From: Ancrocorticia sp047602305
GTDB lineage: Bacteria; Actinomycetota; Actinomycetes; Actinomycetales; Actinomycetaceae
Assembly (NCBI GenBank): GCA_047602305.1
Contig: JASGHO010000001.1
Coordinates: forward strand, 1,178,001-1,242,000
DNA length: 64,000 bases
Direction of reading: 5' to 3'
Below the pieces are notes generated by a model. That model searched no databases, had not been told where the DNA came from, and saw nothing but the letters and a program-made list of their open reading frames with translations. Shown piece after piece: positions 42,965 through 51,434 of the stretch; position 1 is the first letter of the stretch, and every line of letters starts with the position of its first letter. Position numbers and translations under genes: made by a program.

Positions 42965-44227
42965 ATGCAAGAGCGCGATGTACACGACGACGGCCTGGCC
43001 CAGGATCATCCCACCCGCGATGAGGCCACCGCTTCCAATGAGTCCACCGTCGAATCCCCCGCGGAGAACGTGTCGAGCTCAGTCCAGGAGACCAGCGCCC
43101 AGTCACCGAAGAAGAGTGGCTCCGCGTGGAAGTTTGCGGGCAGTGTGCTTCTCGGTCTGGCTATTTTTACGGGCGTCATGGTGGCGTTGGGCACCCGCTG
43201 GGAGAACGCCGACCTTTCTCCTGAGGCGCCGTCGGACATCGAACTCACGCGCCAGAGCCTTGCCGAGCAGGCGGCTCGCATTGATGCCTCGGCCGACGCA
43301 CTTCTCGCCACCAAGGCTGATACCACCGTGGAGTTGGTGGGAGCTTCCGCCGAGCGCTACCTTGACATGCTTGGCGGCGTGTGGGTCCCGTGGCCTTCCG
43401 GGGCACCGAGCGGTTACACCAACCCACCCGTTGCGACCGCCGCACCCGAGGGAGTGACAACCGCCGCCCTCGCTGAGGAACTCACCTCATTCTCGACGGC
43501 ACTGCTCGCCGTTGTTGACGACGTCCCGGATGAGACCCGCACCGAGGTGCTTTCTGCCGCGCTCGGTTCGCAGTTCCTCGCCATGAATCTGGGTGGCAAT
43601 GCCGCACCGACCTGCGGGGCCGTCGATATGTCCGCGGCCGGGATCATTCTTGCGGGAGGCGGCTCTGCTGCTGGGGCGACTTCTTCCCCCGCAACGACGG
43701 TTACCCCTTCAGTGGCCACAACTCCAGTTGCTTCTTCTACGACGACGGCGACCGCCACCACGGCTACTCGGGCAGCCTCTGCATCGACGACTCCCGGAGC
43801 AGCATCTTCTGCCTCATCCGCTACTGCCGCATCCGGCGCGGCGACAACCGCAGCCACATCACCGGTCGCCAGCTCCGCCCTCGGTGTCATTGACGCTGCT
43901 CGCCAGTGGCTGGAGACGGATGCCGCCGGGATGCCCGAAGAATCACGCGGCACTCAGGTTGCCCGCGCCGAGAAGTTTGCCGTGCTGGAAGAGGCCATGC
44001 TCCGCGCCGGTGCCCCGGACACTCGCGACGCCTACTCCCTCTATCCCGAACTGAAGGATGGCGAGACCTACACGTCCCAGGCACTTCGTGTCACCACCGC
44101 GGAGCTTCTCAAAGCGGCAGCCACAGCAGGAGGAGAGGAGCGCGACAACCTCATGGCTCTAGCCTGCTCACTCCATCTCACCGCCGCTGAGCGCGCTGGC
44201 GAGCTCCCCTTCCCCGGCACCGAGTGA
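42965..44227 (+). CDS. Membrane-anchored protein with Ser/Thr/Ala linker, unknown function
   Basis: 420 residues from ATG 42965; the frame stays open upstream but without homology or ribosome-binding site. Cytoplasmic acidic N-terminus, one membrane helix (FAGSVLLGLAIFTGVMVAL), an extracellular helical domain (TVELVGASAERYLDMLGG and on), a ~90-residue low-complexity Ala/Ser/Thr linker, and a C-terminal helical domain (VIDAARQWLETDAA to the end). In mycobacteria the slot next to proS and rimP is held by a ferritin-like DUF4439 protein. The position and helical content match, but I cannot confirm the domain by eye. Confidence 0.75.
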   Translation: MQERDVHDDGLAQDHPTRDEATASNESTVESPAENVSSSVQETSAQSPKKSGSAWKFAGSVLLGLAIFTGVMVALGTRWENADLSPEAPSDIELTRQSLAEQAARIDASADALLATKADTTVELVGASAERYLDMLGGVWVPWPSGAPSGYTNPPVATAAPEGVTTAALAEELTSFSTALLAVVDDVPDETRTEVLSAALGSQFLAMNLGGNAAPTCGAVDMSAAGIILAGGGSAAGATSSPATTVTPSVATTPVASSTTTATATTATRAASASTTPGAASSASSATAASGAATTAATSPVASSALGVIDAARQWLETDAAGMPEESRGTQVARAEKFAVLEEAMLRAGAPDTRDAYSLYPELKDGETYTSQALRVTTAELLKAAATAGGEERDNLMALACSLHLTAAERAGELPFPGTE

Positions 44228-44228
44228 C

Positions 44229-44277
44229 ACGAAGGGCCGTGTCAGGAAGGTTTTCACCACCTGACACGGCCCTTCGT
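44229..44277. terminator. Bidirectional terminator before proS 3' end
   Basis: ACGAAGGGCCGTGTCAGG pairs perfectly with CCTGACACGGCCCTTCGT (18 bp), loop 13 nt. It lies between convergent genes. Confidence 0.92.
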
Positions 44278-44327
44278 ATCAGCTTCTCCAGCGCCACTCG
44301 CCGCAACGACGAGAGTCAGCTACTGCG

Positions 44328-46106
44328 CTACAGCGCCATGAACTCCTGGAAACGCGCCACGGCTTCTTCCACCGGGACCTCCTCGGAGGTGCCTTCGCGG
44401 CGGTTGCGCAGCTCGACCTTGCCATCCTTGAGGCCGCGGCCCACAACGATGCCGAACGGTACGCCAAGCAGCTCGTAGTCGGCGAACTTCACGCCTGCGG
44501 AGACGCGGCGACGATCGTCAAACAGCACGCGCACACCGGCCTGCTCCAGCTCGGCGCCCAGCTTCTCGGCCGTCTCAAAGAGTTCCTCACCCTTACCGGT
44601 AGCGAGAATCTGCACGGTGGCGGGAGCCAAGTTGACCGGCCACACCAGGCCCTTGTCGTCGCAGTTGTACTCGGCCAGCGCGGCGAGCACACGCGAAACT
44701 CCCACGCCGTAGGAGCCCATCGTCACAATCTGGCTCTTGCCGTTCTGATCGAGGACAGTAAGATCCAACGCCTTGGCGTACTTGCGGCCCAGCTGGAAGA
44801 TGTGGCCGATCTCGATGCCGCGGGCGATCTCCAACGGACCGGAGCCGTCGGGAGCTTCGTCACCGGCGCGCACCTCAGCCGCCTCGATGAGGCCGTCAGC
44901 CTCGAAGTCGCGTCCGTACACCAGGTTGAAGACGTGCTGGTTGAGCTGGTTCGCACCGGTGATCCAACGCGAGCCGCGAGCAACGTGCGGGTCGAGAAGG
45001 TAACGCAACACCGCGCCGTCGTCGTCGCTGCGACGCTCCGACTGCGGACCAATAACCTGCGGGCCAATGTAGCCGGGGACGAGCTCCGGGAAATTCTCCA
45101 GATCCTCGGGACCGGCCATCTCCACTTCGGCCGGGGCAAGCGAGGCCTCGACGCGCTTCATGTCCACGTCGCGATCGCCGGGCAGGCCGATGATGACCAG
45201 TTCGCGGGTGCCGTCCGGCGCGGTAGCAACAACAACCACGTTCTTCAACGTGTCGCTTGCCGCCCACGGCTGGCCCTCGCGCGGGCGCAGATCGTTGCAC
45301 ACCTGGACGAGCGAATCGATGGTGGTGGCATCCGGGGTGTCCACAACCTCGGGCGCCGGGGCGTCCGAGTAATCCTGCTCGGGCTGAGCCGGGGTGGTGA
45401 CGGCCTCCGTGTTGGCGGTGTAGCCGCCGGGCGAACGCACGAAGGTGTCCTCGCCAATGGCGCAGGGGAAGAGGAACTCCTCCGAGCGCGAGCCGCCCAT
45501 GGCGCCGGACATCGCCGAGCAAATGACGTAGGGCAAACCGAGGCGGGTGAAGATACGCTCGTAGGCGTCACGCATGGACTGGTAGGAGACGTCCAGGCCG
45601 GCGTCGTCGATATCGAAGGAGTAGGCGTCCTTCATGACGAACTCGCGGCCGCGGATCACACCGGCGCGCGGGCGGGCCTCGTCACGGTACTTCGTCTGGA
45701 TCTGGTACAGCGTGGTGGGCAGGTCCTTGTACGAGGAGTACAGGTCCTTGACCAGCAGCGTGAACATTTCCTCGTGGGTTGGTGCCAAGAGGTAATCGGC
45801 GTCCTTGCGGTCCTTGAGTTTGAAGAGCGTGGGGCCGTATTCGCTCCAACGGCCGGTGGCCTCGTAGGGCTCGCGCGGCAGCAGCGCCGGGAAGAGCACC
45901 TCCTGGGCACCCGAGGCATTCATTTCCTCACGGACAACCTGCTCGACCTTGCGCAGAACCTCCAGGCCCAGCGGCAGCCAGGTGTAGATTCCGGGGGCCA
46001 CGCGGCGGATGTAACCGCCACGGACGAGAAGCTTGTGGCTGGCGACCTCTGCGTCGGCGGGATCCTCACGCAGGGTACGGACAAAAAGTGTAGACATCTT
46101 GAGCAC
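44328..46106 (-). CDS. proS: Prolyl-tRNA synthetase (bacterial type)
   Basis: 592 residues. Class II synthetase with the bacterial editing (INS) domain. Motif 1 GLEVLRKVEQVVREEMNASGAQEV, motif 2 TKYRDEARPRAGVIRGREFVMKDAYSFD, motif 3 MGSYGVGVSRVLAALAEYN; the anticodon-binding domain is C-terminal. Start: GTG 46106, because TACACT lies exactly 6 nt upstream and no ribosome-binding site exists; ATG 46097 three codons later is possible. Confidence 0.97.
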   Translation of the reverse strand: MLKMSTLFVRTLREDPADAEVASHKLLVRGGYIRRVAPGIYTWLPLGLEVLRKVEQVVREEMNASGAQEVLFPALLPREPYEATGRWSEYGPTLFKLKDRKDADYLLAPTHEEMFTLLVKDLYSSYKDLPTTLYQIQTKYRDEARPRAGVIRGREFVMKDAYSFDIDDAGLDVSYQSMRDAYERIFTRLGLPYVICSAMSGAMGGSRSEEFLFPCAIGEDTFVRSPGGYTANTEAVTTPAQPEQDYSDAPAPEVVDTPDATTIDSLVQVCNDLRPREGQPWAASDTLKNVVVVATAPDGTRELVIIGLPGDRDVDMKRVEASLAPAEVEMAGPEDLENFPELVPGYIGPQVIGPQSERRSDDDGAVLRYLLDPHVARGSRWITGANQLNQHVFNLVYGRDFEADGLIEAAEVRAGDEAPDGSGPLEIARGIEIGHIFQLGRKYAKALDLTVLDQNGKSQIVTMGSYGVGVSRVLAALAEYNCDDKGLVWPVNLAPATVQILATGKGEELFETAEKLGAELEQAGVRVLFDDRRRVSAGVKFADYELLGVPFGIVVGRGLKDGKVELRNRREGTSEEVPVEEAVARFQEFMAL

Positions 46107-46112
46107 GAGACC

Positions 46113-46118
46113 AGTGTA
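46113..46118 (-). promoter_or_regulatory. Putative -10 for leaderless proS mRNA
   Basis: Minus-strand TACACT, 6 nt, then GTG 46106. It fits the same spacing rule as dapA, dapB and rimP. Confidence 0.5.
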
Positions 46119-46197
46119 CTCAACGCGCGGGAAATGCCTAGGGGTACGGGCAGAATGCGATATGAACGCGGTTTATCGCCGGCATGAGTACCGGGTG

Positions 46198-46397
46198 CGG
46201 CTAGATGATTGATTCCTGGGGATCTCTCGAAGGGTTGATGCATTTTTCCGGATATATGTCACCGGCGTGCCATATATGGCACAGCGGTAACATATACCCG
46301 GACTTTTGCATCCACTAGCACGCGACCCTCAATCTCGACACTTTCCGCAACACCCCAAACTCACAGCACACCGAGCAAGGAATCAATTATCTAGCCG
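46198..46397. repeat. ~200-bp nested palindromic repeat, copy 2
   Basis: Same element and orientation as 1555-1753. Outer ends CGGCTAGATGATTGATTCC and GGAATCAATTATCTAGCCG pair at 18 of 19 positions. The 76-bp core is at 46237-46312 with centre GTGCCATATATGGCAC. It fills the proS-GNAT gap (46107-46490) where no gene is seen. Near-identical 18-bp direct repeats lie just outside (46184-46201 and 46403-46420). Confidence 0.88.
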
Positions 46398-46490
46398 TCG
46401 TTATGCGTACCGGGTGCGTCTCGCCGTCGCCAAAAATACCGGAGGCGGCTCGCCACCATCGAACGACGACGACGTCACGGCACCTACTCG

Positions 46491-47351
46491 TCACAGCAGG
46501 ACGGTGGCCCACTCCCCCACCACGCGGAAGCCCACGCGTTGGTAGACCTGTACGGCGGCGTCATTGTAATCGTTGACGTAGAGCGAGATGAGCGGGCTGA
46601 AGGTGGCATGAACCTGGCGCACCACGGCGGCCATCCCGGCGCTGGCGATGCCGTGCCCGCGCATGTCCGGAGCCACCCAGACCCCTTGAATCTGGGCTAC
46701 ACCACCGGCGAGCGCCCCCACGTCCGCTTTGAAAATCACCCGCTCGCCAACGCCATCGAGGCCCGGACCCAGCTTGATGTACGTCATGCCCGCCTGGATC
46801 AGGCCGTTGGCCCGGTGCGTGTACGAGTTTCCGTACAGCATCGGGTCGTAGCCCACTTCCTCCATGAACATGGCGATGGAGGCCGGCAGCACCAGCGAAA
46901 GTTCTTCGGGACGAGCCGGGCGCACCCCGGGATCGGGGGCGATGAGCGGCGGCTTCTCGATCGTCATCGAATACTGGCGGGGGCGTACCTCGCGGGCCGG
47001 TCCCCACTCGGACTCCACGCGTTCCCACAACCCCAGAATCTGATCCGAGGGACCAACAAGGGAGGAGCAAATACGCCCACGAGCGAGCAACGAATCGGAG
47101 AGAAGATCCAGGCCCTGCTCATCAAACCCGAGCGGAATGAGGTTGCCCGAATCCCACGCCAGCGCGGTGATCTCATCCACCCGCGAATCGAAGAGCCCCA
47201 CGGCGTGCGAGGCTCCCATACCCATACGGTCAATGTTTCCACGCGCAAGAACAGCGTCCACGGGATGCTTGTCCAGGAACTCGATGGCCTTCGCCTTGTC
47301 GATTCCATACAGGCGCCGCAACGTCGTTGGTGTCTTACTCAGCCAACGCAT
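46491..47351 (-). CDS. GNAT-family acetyltransferase with N-terminal DUF4081-like domain
   Basis: 286 residues from ATG 47351 (GGAG 9 nt upstream), matching the ~284-residue mycobacterial gene next to ispG (Rv2867c). The N-terminal ~130 residues are the actinobacterial partner domain. The C-terminal GNAT fold has QIQGVWVAPDMRGHGIASAGMAAVV (acetyl-CoA loop) and LYVNDYNDAAVQVYQRVGF. The substrate is unknown. A GTG directly after the ispG stop could add 19 residues but lacks support. Conserved downstream of ispG. Confidence 0.9.
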   Translation of the reverse strand: MRWLSKTPTTLRRLYGIDKAKAIEFLDKHPVDAVLARGNIDRMGMGASHAVGLFDSRVDEITALAWDSGNLIPLGFDEQGLDLLSDSLLARGRICSSLVGPSDQILGLWERVESEWGPAREVRPRQYSMTIEKPPLIAPDPGVRPARPEELSLVLPASIAMFMEEVGYDPMLYGNSYTHRANGLIQAGMTYIKLGPGLDGVGERVIFKADVGALAGGVAQIQGVWVAPDMRGHGIASAGMAAVVRQVHATFSPLISLYVNDYNDAAVQVYQRVGFRVVGEWATVLL

Positions 47352-47408
47352 AATATTCTGCTCCGTACGTTCGTGCACAGGTGTCTGAACGTCCCGTGCT
47401 CGAGGCAC

Positions 47409-48569
47409 TTAGAACGCGACGACATCAACTCCAGCGCCGTCTTCGCCGTTCTCACCCATCTCCTCTGCCATCTTATTGGCGTAGCGGAGAAGAGTCTCGA
47501 CAATCTCACTTTCGGGTACAGTTTCCACAACCTTGCCCCGGACGAAGATTTGTCCTTTACCGTTGCCCGAAGCACAGCCGAGATCGGCCTCGCGCGCTTC
47601 GCCGGGACCGTTGACAACGCAGCCCATGACGGCCACACGCAGCGGGGCGGTGATGTCCTTCAGGCCCTCTTCCACCTTGTCGGCGAGGTGCCACACGTCC
47701 ACCTGGGCGCGGCCGCAGGAGGGGCAGGACACGATCTCCATCTTGCGCGGGCGCAGGCCCATGAACTCCAGCAGCTTCGAGCCCACCTTGACCTCCTCGA
47801 CGGGAGGCGCCGAAAGCGAGACGCGGATGGTATCCCCGATACCTTCGGCCAGCAGCGCGCCAAAAGCGGCTGCGGACTTGATGGTTCCCTGGAAGGCGGG
47901 GCCGGCCTCGGTCACGCCAAGATGCAGCGGCCAATCGCCCTGCTCGGCGAGCATGCGGTAAGCCTGCACCATCGTCACCACGTTGTGGTGCTTGACGGAG
48001 ATCTTGAAATCGTGGAAGCCGTGCTCCTCGAACAGGCCCGCTTCCCACACGGCGGACTCCACGAGCGCCTCCGGGGTGGCCGAGCCGTACTTCTTGAGCA
48101 GGCGCGGATCAAGCGATCCAGCGTTCACACCAATGCGCAGCGATACGCCGTAATCGGAAGCCGCCTGGCAGATCGCCCCCACCTGATCGTCAAACTTGCG
48201 GATGTTGCCCGGGTTGACGCGCACCGCGCCGCATCCGGCCTTGATGGCCGCAAACACGTACTTGGGCTGGAAGTGAATATCGGCGATGACGGGCAGGCGC
48301 GACTGCTTCGCGATGATGGGCAGCGCCTCGGCATCCTTATCGGTGGGGCACGCCACACGCACGATGTCACAGCCAGCGGCGGTCAGTTCCGCGATCTGCT
48401 GGAGGGTGGCGCCGATATCGTGCGTCTTCGTCGTCGTCATTGACTGCACGCTAATGGGCGCGTCGCCACCGACAGCCACGTCACCCACCATAATCTTGCG
48501 GGTCTTCTTACGCACGGCTAGAACCGGCTCTTCGGAACGTACGGAAGGCATACCAAGTGCAATACTCAC
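47409..48569 (-). CDS. ispG: 4-hydroxy-3-methylbut-2-enyl-diphosphate synthase
   Basis: 386 residues from GTG 48569, because the N-terminus VSIALGMP aligns with MTVGLGMP of the mycobacterial enzyme. [4Fe-4S] enzyme of the MEP isoprenoid pathway (GcpE). Marks: VSVQSMTTTKTHD-type opening, GCDIVRVACPTDKDAEAL, VRVNPGNIR, RIGVNAGSL, and the cluster Cys in SCPSCGRAQVDV and AVMGCVVNGPGEA. The GTG lies inside a perfect 12-bp inverted repeat (48555-48588). dxr of the same pathway is two genes upstream. Confidence 0.96.
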   Translation of the reverse strand: MSIALGMPSVRSEEPVLAVRKKTRKIMVGDVAVGGDAPISVQSMTTTKTHDIGATLQQIAELTAAGCDIVRVACPTDKDAEALPIIAKQSRLPVIADIHFQPKYVFAAIKAGCGAVRVNPGNIRKFDDQVGAICQAASDYGVSLRIGVNAGSLDPRLLKKYGSATPEALVESAVWEAGLFEEHGFHDFKISVKHHNVVTMVQAYRMLAEQGDWPLHLGVTEAGPAFQGTIKSAAAFGALLAEGIGDTIRVSLSAPPVEEVKVGSKLLEFMGLRPRKMEIVSCPSCGRAQVDVWHLADKVEEGLKDITAPLRVAVMGCVVNGPGEAREADLGCASGNGKGQIFVRGKVVETVPESEIVETLLRYANKMAEEMGENGEDGAGVDVVAF

Positions 48570-48588
48570 GCGCTCAAGTATTGCACTT
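48555..48588. promoter_or_regulatory. Perfect 12-bp inverted repeat holding the ispG start codon
   Basis: AAGTGCAATACT (48555-48566) and AGTATTGCACTT (48577-48588) flank a 10-nt loop that contains the GTG start. It could be a repressor operator or an mRNA hairpin that masks initiation. No Shine-Dalgarno is visible; an AATACT hexamer 7 nt before the GTG lies in the upstream arm. Confidence 0.65.
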
Positions 48589-48647
48589 TGTGGCGAAGCT
48601 GGGGAGTGCACTCGCTGTGAGCTAATACTGACATGGAACGAAAGTTT

Positions 48648-48706
48648 CGACGACGGCGAAGTGGCGTCACCTCCAGAGTTCCGACGACGGCGAAGTGGCG
48701 TCACCT
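48648..48706. repeat. Tandem 25-bp direct repeat (34-bp period) between rseP and ispG
   Basis: CGACGACGGCGAAGTGGCGT followed by CACCT occurs at 48648-48672 and again exactly at 48682-48706, spaced by a 9-nt linker. It is non-coding, 3' of rseP and 5' of ispG, next to the ispG palindrome. Confidence 0.8.
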
Positions 48707-48748
48707 TCGCACCAGGCCCGCGGACGCTCCCAAGACGGAACGAGATTC

Positions 48749-50047
48749 TCAGAACACCGGGTTGAAGATGTCCGCCACCACGAGAAGCACCGTCATGGCA
48801 ATAAAGGCGAGTGCCACCGCGTAGCTGAGCGGCATGAGGCGAGCGGTATCCACAGGGCCCGGATCGGGGCGCCCGGTCAATGCGGCAGCCTTCTTCTTCC
48901 CCCACTCGTAGAGGGCGGCGACGATGTGCCCTCCGTCGAGCGGCAACAGCGGGATGAGGTTGAAGACGAAAAGGCTGATGTTGAGCGAGGCGATAAGAAG
49001 CAGCAGGTCACCGGTGCGCGCCATCACTCCGTACTCGGGAACCTCGGAGCCGGTGATGTTTCCAGCCAGATCGGCTACACCCACGATCCCCACCACGCCG
49101 TCGGTCGAGCGCTCTTCGCCGGTCACCAGGCTGGAGGCGGTGGACCACAGATTGGCTGGCAGCTTCATGATGATCTGCGCGGTTCCCACGCTCGCCTGCC
49201 ACAGTTGCCCGGGCACCTCGGTGATGGGGCGGCGCACCAGATCGTAGGCGGGCCCAATTCCCACGTAGGGGCGCTCTTCCAGCACTGGCTGGCCGTCGTC
49301 GTTCATCACGACGTTCCCGTCCTCACCGATCACCGGGCGCGGCGTGAGGACCGGGGTGATGGTGAGGTTCATGGGGGCGCCGTCGCGTTCCACTTCGACG
49401 AGGGTGGGTGACGTTCCACTCACGGCGATCGTCTGCTGGATATCGTTCCAGCTGGTCATAGTGTGGCCGCCCCAAGTGCGGATGATGTCACCGGGAACGA
49501 GGCCGGCGTCGAAAGCCGGCGCCTGCGGGTCATCTTGGCCGCACACCTCAGCGTTGGAGACGCAACGGGTGACCGTGGCGATCCGGGTCGACGCCGTCGT
49601 CACCCCAATTCCCGAATAAACAACCGTGAGCAGAACCGCGGCAACCAGCAGGTTCATGAACGGGCCGCCCGCCATCACGATGAGCCGTTTTCCGGGGCTC
49701 AGACGCCAGAAAGCCTGGCCCTCTTCTCCCGGCTCCAACTCCTTCGCCGAGGCCCGCCGCGTCTCCTCGGCAACCGTCAACTGGCCGCGGCGATTCACCT
49801 GCACCCGCTCGGGCTCCCCCGGCGCCACCATCCCGGCAATACGCACGAACCCGCCCAAGGGGATCGCCTTCAGCCCGTACTCGGTGCCGTCCACGACTTT
49901 CGACCACAGCGTTGGCCCAAATCCAATGAAATATTGAGAAACCTTGGTCCCGAACCTCTTCGCCGGAACCAGATGACCGATCTCGTGCAATCCTACGGAC
50001 GCGAGAATACCCACGATCAAGAACACGATTCCCGGAATCGACTTCAC
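48749..50047 (-). CDS. Site-2 zinc metalloprotease (RseP/Rip1 family)
   Basis: 432 residues, GTG start with AAGGAG upstream. Intramembrane protease of the M50B family. Zinc motif HEIGH near residue 21 in the first helix, a PDZ domain in the middle (DAGLVPGDIIRTWGGHTMTSW), and the C-terminal third ligand motif PLLPLDGGHIVAALYEW. It cleaves anti-sigma factors or signal peptides within the membrane. Between dxr and ispG, exactly as Rv2869c (Rip1). Confidence 0.96.
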   Translation of the reverse strand: MKSIPGIVFLIVGILASVGLHEIGHLVPAKRFGTKVSQYFIGFGPTLWSKVVDGTEYGLKAIPLGGFVRIAGMVAPGEPERVQVNRRGQLTVAEETRRASAKELEPGEEGQAFWRLSPGKRLIVMAGGPFMNLLVAAVLLTVVYSGIGVTTASTRIATVTRCVSNAEVCGQDDPQAPAFDAGLVPGDIIRTWGGHTMTSWNDIQQTIAVSGTSPTLVEVERDGAPMNLTITPVLTPRPVIGEDGNVVMNDDGQPVLEERPYVGIGPAYDLVRRPITEVPGQLWQASVGTAQIIMKLPANLWSTASSLVTGEERSTDGVVGIVGVADLAGNITGSEVPEYGVMARTGDLLLLIASLNISLFVFNLIPLLPLDGGHIVAALYEWGKKKAAALTGRPDPGPVDTARLMPLSYAVALAFIAMTVLLVVADIFNPVF

Positions 50048-50075
50048 TGCTCGCTATCTCCTTACTCGGATCCGT

Positions 50076-51413
50076 TTAGCGCAGGCGCGCTGACATCACC
50101 TCGTGCGCGCGGGCGCGAGCCCACTTTTCGGTGCCCAGCACCGTCTCCACGTCCAGTGTGCCCCCCGGAGCTGTGAATTCTCCTAGAACGGATTCCACCA
50201 CATCGGTGATCGCGAGATAAGGAAGTTCACCGGCCAGGAACGCGGCCACGCACTCCTCGTTGACCGCGTTGAGTACCGCCGGATGGAGCGACGACGACGC
50301 CACCGCCTCGCGTGCCAGCCGCACCGCCGGGAACGTCTCGTGATCGAGGGGCTCAAAGTGCCAGGCCACCGGGGCATCCCACACGTTGGGGGCGGTGATG
50401 TTGTCCAGGCGCTCGGGCCAGGAGAGCCCGAGCGCGATCGGCAAGCGCATGTCCGGCGGGGAGGCCTGGGCGATGGTGGCGCCGTCGCTGAATTCGACCA
50501 TCGAATGGATGATGGACTGGGGATGCACCACCGGGACGATGTCTCGCGGGTCCATCTCGAAGAGGTAGGCGGCCTCGATGAGTTCCAGGCCCTTGTTCAT
50601 GAGGGTGGACGAGTTGATGGTGACCACCGGGCCCATGTCCCAAGTGGGATGATTGAGCGCCTGCGCGGCGGTCACGCCTGCCAGATCCGCGCGCTTCTTA
50701 CCGCGGAAGGGCCCGCCGGAGGCGGTGAGGATGATGCGGCGAACCTCGCTGGCCCTGTCCAGATTCTCGCTCGTCAATCCGCGGTGGTGAATACCCGAAC
50801 GCAGCGCCTGGGCAATGGCCGAATGCTCCGAATCCACAGGCACGATCTGCCCGGGGCGGGTCATCGCCTCCTTGATGAGGCCGCCGCCCACCACGAGGGA
50901 TTCCTTGTTGGCGAGGGCGAGGGTGGCTCCGGAGCGCAGCGCGGCAAGGGTGGGTGTGAGCCCCACCGATCCGGTGATTCCGTTGAGGACGACGACGCTG
51001 TCCGAGCTGTGAGCGCTCGCGCTCACGAGGGAGGACGAGGAAGTTGCCTGCCCCCGAAGGGGCTCGACGACGCTGTCCGAGCTGTAAGTACTTGTAGCGA
51101 GACTTGACCATCCTCCGGCGAGTTCGCTCATGGCCTGCGGCCCGGAGAGAATCTGGAACACCTGGCCGGGGGCGCGCTCCGCGAGCAGCGCGGCCAGAGG
51201 TACGGCGGCATCTGGGTCAGCCACGGCGAGCACCGGAACGTTGAAGGAGATGGCCTGATCAGCAAGAAGCTCTAGTTGAGCTCCCCCGGCACCGAGGCCG
51301 AGCACTCGGTAGGAGTCACGGTGGCGGGAGATGACATCCAACGCCTGGGTTCCGATCGATCCGGTGGAACCGAGAATGATCACATCCCGCTCACGCGGCG
51401 CACACTCGCGCAT
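50076..51413 (-). CDS. dxr: 1-deoxy-D-xylulose 5-phosphate reductoisomerase with duplicated Ser-rich insert
   Basis: 445 residues against ~390 usual. MEP pathway enzyme. NADPH loop ILGSTGSIGTQALDVI, LANKESLVVGGGL, and active-site regions IVPVDSEHSAIAQAL and TASGGPFRGK are intact. The extra length lies near 110-150, where SSDSVV occurs twice around VEPLRGQATSSSSLVSASAH. It is encoded by a 75-bp period with 20-bp direct repeats at 50991-51010 and 51066-51085. AAAGGAG precedes the ATG. Confidence 0.96.
   Translation of the reverse strand: MRECAPRERDVIILGSTGSIGTQALDVISRHRDSYRVLGLGAGGAQLELLADQAISFNVPVLAVADPDAAVPLAALLAERAPGQVFQILSGPQAMSELAGGWSSLATSTYSSDSVVEPLRGQATSSSSLVSASAHSSDSVVVLNGITGSVGLTPTLAALRSGATLALANKESLVVGGGLIKEAMTRPGQIVPVDSEHSAIAQALRSGIHHRGLTSENLDRASEVRRIILTASGGPFRGKKRADLAGVTAAQALNHPTWDMGPVVTINSSTLMNKGLELIEAAYLFEMDPRDIVPVVHPQSIIHSMVEFSDGATIAQASPPDMRLPIALGLSWPERLDNITAPNVWDAPVAWHFEPLDHETFPAVRLAREAVASSSLHPAVLNAVNEECVAAFLAGELPYLAITDVVESVLGEFTAPGGTLDVETVLGTEKWARARAHEVMSARLR
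50991..51085. repeat. 20-bp direct repeat flanking an in-frame 75-bp insert in dxr
   Basis: GACGACGCTGTCCGAGCTGT occurs at 50991-51010 and 51066-51085. Between them lies the perfect hairpin GTGAGCGC-TC-GCGCTCAC (51010-51027) and a CCCC-GAA-GGGG stem. The reading frame is kept. It looks like insertion of a small palindromic element with target duplication, or a tandem duplication. Confidence 0.75.
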
Positions 51414-51434
51414 GGCAAGCTCCTTTGCTTACGA

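Noticed and set aside
47409..48905. ispG starting at 48905
   Set aside because: The extra N-terminus overlaps rseP and the 25-bp repeats and shows no similarity to GcpE; the N-terminus at 48569 aligns with the mycobacterial enzyme.
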